This document shows, piece after piece, positions 62,892-64,000 of a DNA stretch of 64,000 bases. This stretch comes from Helicobacteraceae bacterium (GTDB lineage Bacteria; Campylobacterota; Campylobacteria; Campylobacterales; Helicobacteraceae). The notes beneath the pieces are model-generated. The model had not been told where the DNA came from. It ran no database searches and worked only from the letters and a program-made list of their open reading frames with translations. The stretch lies in assembly GCA_900766555.1 (NCBI GenBank), contig CAAFVR010000024.1:1-64000 (forward strand). Direction: 5' to 3'. How positions within the stretch are numbered: the first letter of the stretch is position 1; the number at the start of each line of letters is the position of its first letter. The translations under genes were made by a program, and so were the position numbers.

Positions 62892-64000
62892 ATGCAAAAT
62901 TACTTCAGTAAATTGAGTTTCACAAATAAATTAGACCTTTTAAGCAAATGTCGCTTCATGGAAAAAGATGAATTCAAAGATGGCACAAAAGCGCTTTTGG
63001 GTAAAAAAATTGTAATTCTAGGATGTGGCGCACAGGGCCTAAATCAGGGACTAAATTTACGCGAAAGCGGACTTGATGTAAGCTTTGCTCTGCGAAAAGA
63101 AGCAATAGAACAAAAGCGCCAAAGTTTCATTCGAGCAAGCGAAAATAATTTCAACATTGGGACATTTGAAGAATTGATCCCAGATGCATTTTTAGTCATA
63201 AATTTAACGCCAGACAAAGAACATTCAAAAGTAATATCTCAAATCCTGCCCCTCATGCAAAAAGGCGCTTTTATAGGCTACAGTCACGGGCTAAATATCG
63301 TTGAAGAAAATATGCAAATCCCATCTCATATAGGCGTAATAATGGTCGCGCCAAAAGGGCCGGGAAATGAAGTTCGCCTCGAATATCTAAAAGATTTTGG
63401 CGTTCCAGCGCTCATTGCAGTGCATCCAGAAAATGACATCAGATCTGGCCATTTTAGCGCATTTGACATCGCAAAGGCCTGGGCTTTTGGCTTGGGATCT
63501 CATAAATGCGGCGTGCTAGAATCTAGCTTTGTAGCTGAGGTCAAATCGGATCTAATGGGCGAACAAACCGTACTTTGTGGCCTTTTGCAAGCTGGCGTAG
63601 TCGCACTTTTTAAAAAATTACATGACGAAAAAGATGCTATCAAATGCATGCAATATGGCTGGGATAAATTATGTGATGCGCTAAAAATTGGCGGGCTAAG
63701 CCTTATGCTAGATCGCTTTAGTGCGAGCGATAGGATTTTTATAACAAATCATGCAAATAAATTAAAAGAGCTGCTTTTGCCGCTATTTCAAAAACATATG
63801 GATGATATTTTGAGCGGAAAATTTAGCGAAATTATGATGCAAGATTGGCAAAATGGAGATAAAAATTTGCTTTCTTGGAGAGAAAAATATTCTAAAATTG
63901 ACTTTGAAATAGCTCCAAAAGATGAAATTTGCACCTCACAAAACATTCAAAAAAACCAAAATGCCGCTTCAAATACCATTATCGGATCTACGATTTTGAA
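62892..64000 (+). CDS. ilvC: Ketol-acid reductoisomerase, long class II form (IlvC), 3' end cut by window
   Basis: IlvC isomerises and reduces acetolactate in valine and isoleucine synthesis. The frame is open from the ATG (Shine-Dalgarno AAGGA) to the window edge, giving 369 codons. It reads NYFSKLSF, KCRFMEKDEF, the NADPH loop GCGAQGLNQGLNLRESGLD, ALRKEAIEQKR, NLTPDKEHS, APKGPG, VLESSFVAEVKSDLMGEQT and MMQDWQNGDKNLLSWRE. These match the roughly 490-residue E. coli form, not the roughly 330-residue form usual in Helicobacter and Campylobacter. APKGPG has Gly where E. coli has Cys. Confidence 0.95.
   Translation, partial: MQNYFSKLSFTNKLDLLSKCRFMEKDEFKDGTKALLGKKIVILGCGAQGLNQGLNLRESGLDVSFALRKEAIEQKRQSFIRASENNFNIGTFEELIPDAFLVINLTPDKEHSKVISQILPLMQKGAFIGYSHGLNIVEENMQIPSHIGVIMVAPKGPGNEVRLEYLKDFGVPALIAVHPENDIRSGHFSAFDIAKAWAFGLGSHKCGVLESSFVAEVKSDLMGEQTVLCGLLQAGVVALFKKLHDEKDAIKCMQYGWDKLCDALKIGGLSLMLDRFSASDRIFITNHANKLKELLLPLFQKHMDDILSGKFSEIMMQDWQNGDKNLLSWREKYSKIDFEIAPKDEICTSQNIQKNQNAASNTIIGSTIL

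Noticed and set aside
1..64000. Insertion sequences, prophage, CRISPR arrays or toxin-antitoxin pairs
   Set aside because: No transposase, integrase, regular spaced repeats or recognisable toxin genes were found on either strand.

Overview
The window reads as chromosome from an AT-rich epsilonproteobacterium, most likely a Helicobacter other than H. pylori. Several gene blocks follow an order I remember from H. pylori: tatB-tatC-queA-rsmG plus a small orphan ORF; hemC-fxsA-proS-hemA-ispB-small ORF-DUF2018-flgS-flgJ-flgI followed by opp genes; rplY-pth-lptG; a Sua5-like gene beside carB; and dxr, cdsA, mnmG, dapE. HslV also carries the short extra N-terminus that I recall from Helicobacter. 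No species is claimed. Genes are packed tightly, with many 1, 4 or 8 bp overlaps, and no stretch over 300 bases lacks a gene. I see no insertion sequence, CRISPR array or rRNA; one tRNA (Pro, anticodon GGG) is present.

Layout. 1-1397: 5' part of an S6 (SPATE/IgA-protease-like) autotransporter protease, out of frame at an A8 tract. 1443-5079: ThiF/MoeB-like protein, metallo-hydrolase, murG, gltS. 5201-7644: saccharopine-dehydrogenase-like enzyme and a Csd6-like L,D-peptidase. 7648-10875: era, hslU, hslV, rplI. 10948-14018: tatB, tatC, queA, rsmG and an orphan ORF. 14072-16687: a large outer-membrane protein with a C9 tract right after its start codon. 16684-26725: a complete sialic acid locus, with siaP-siaQM-nanM-nanQ divergent from nanE-nanK-siaR-nanA-nagB-nagA. 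26821-27507: a small outer-membrane barrel with an A9 tract. 27528-36023: haem, translation, prenyl and flagellar genes. 36114-41672: tRNA-Pro and oppABCDF. 41908-46181: lone trpB and lutABC. 46229-57513: lptG, pth, rplY, S4 protein, Sua5-like, carB, dxr, cdsA, mnmG, dapE. 57505-64000: ilvA, ilvD, ilvM, ilvG on the minus strand, divergent from a truncated ilvC.

How the parts work together. The sialic acid locus encodes TRAP uptake, anomer handling, cleavage to ManNAc, phosphorylation, epimerisation, deacetylation and deamination to fructose-6-phosphate, plus a repressor. Gene order and SiaP sequence look like the Haemophilus cluster. The ilv set copies the enterobacterial ilvGM-DA plus long-form ilvC layout. 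Together with oppABCDF and lutABC this suggests a mucosal bacterium living on host sialic acid, peptides and lactate.

Most unusual signal: the heptamer CGGATCT (reverse AGATCCG) recurs about 90 times by my eye count, on both strands, in several reading frames and in both core and acquired genes. It resembles a DNA uptake sequence or another genome-wide DNA tag. Three surface-protein genes also carry homopolymer tracts that could switch them on and off.
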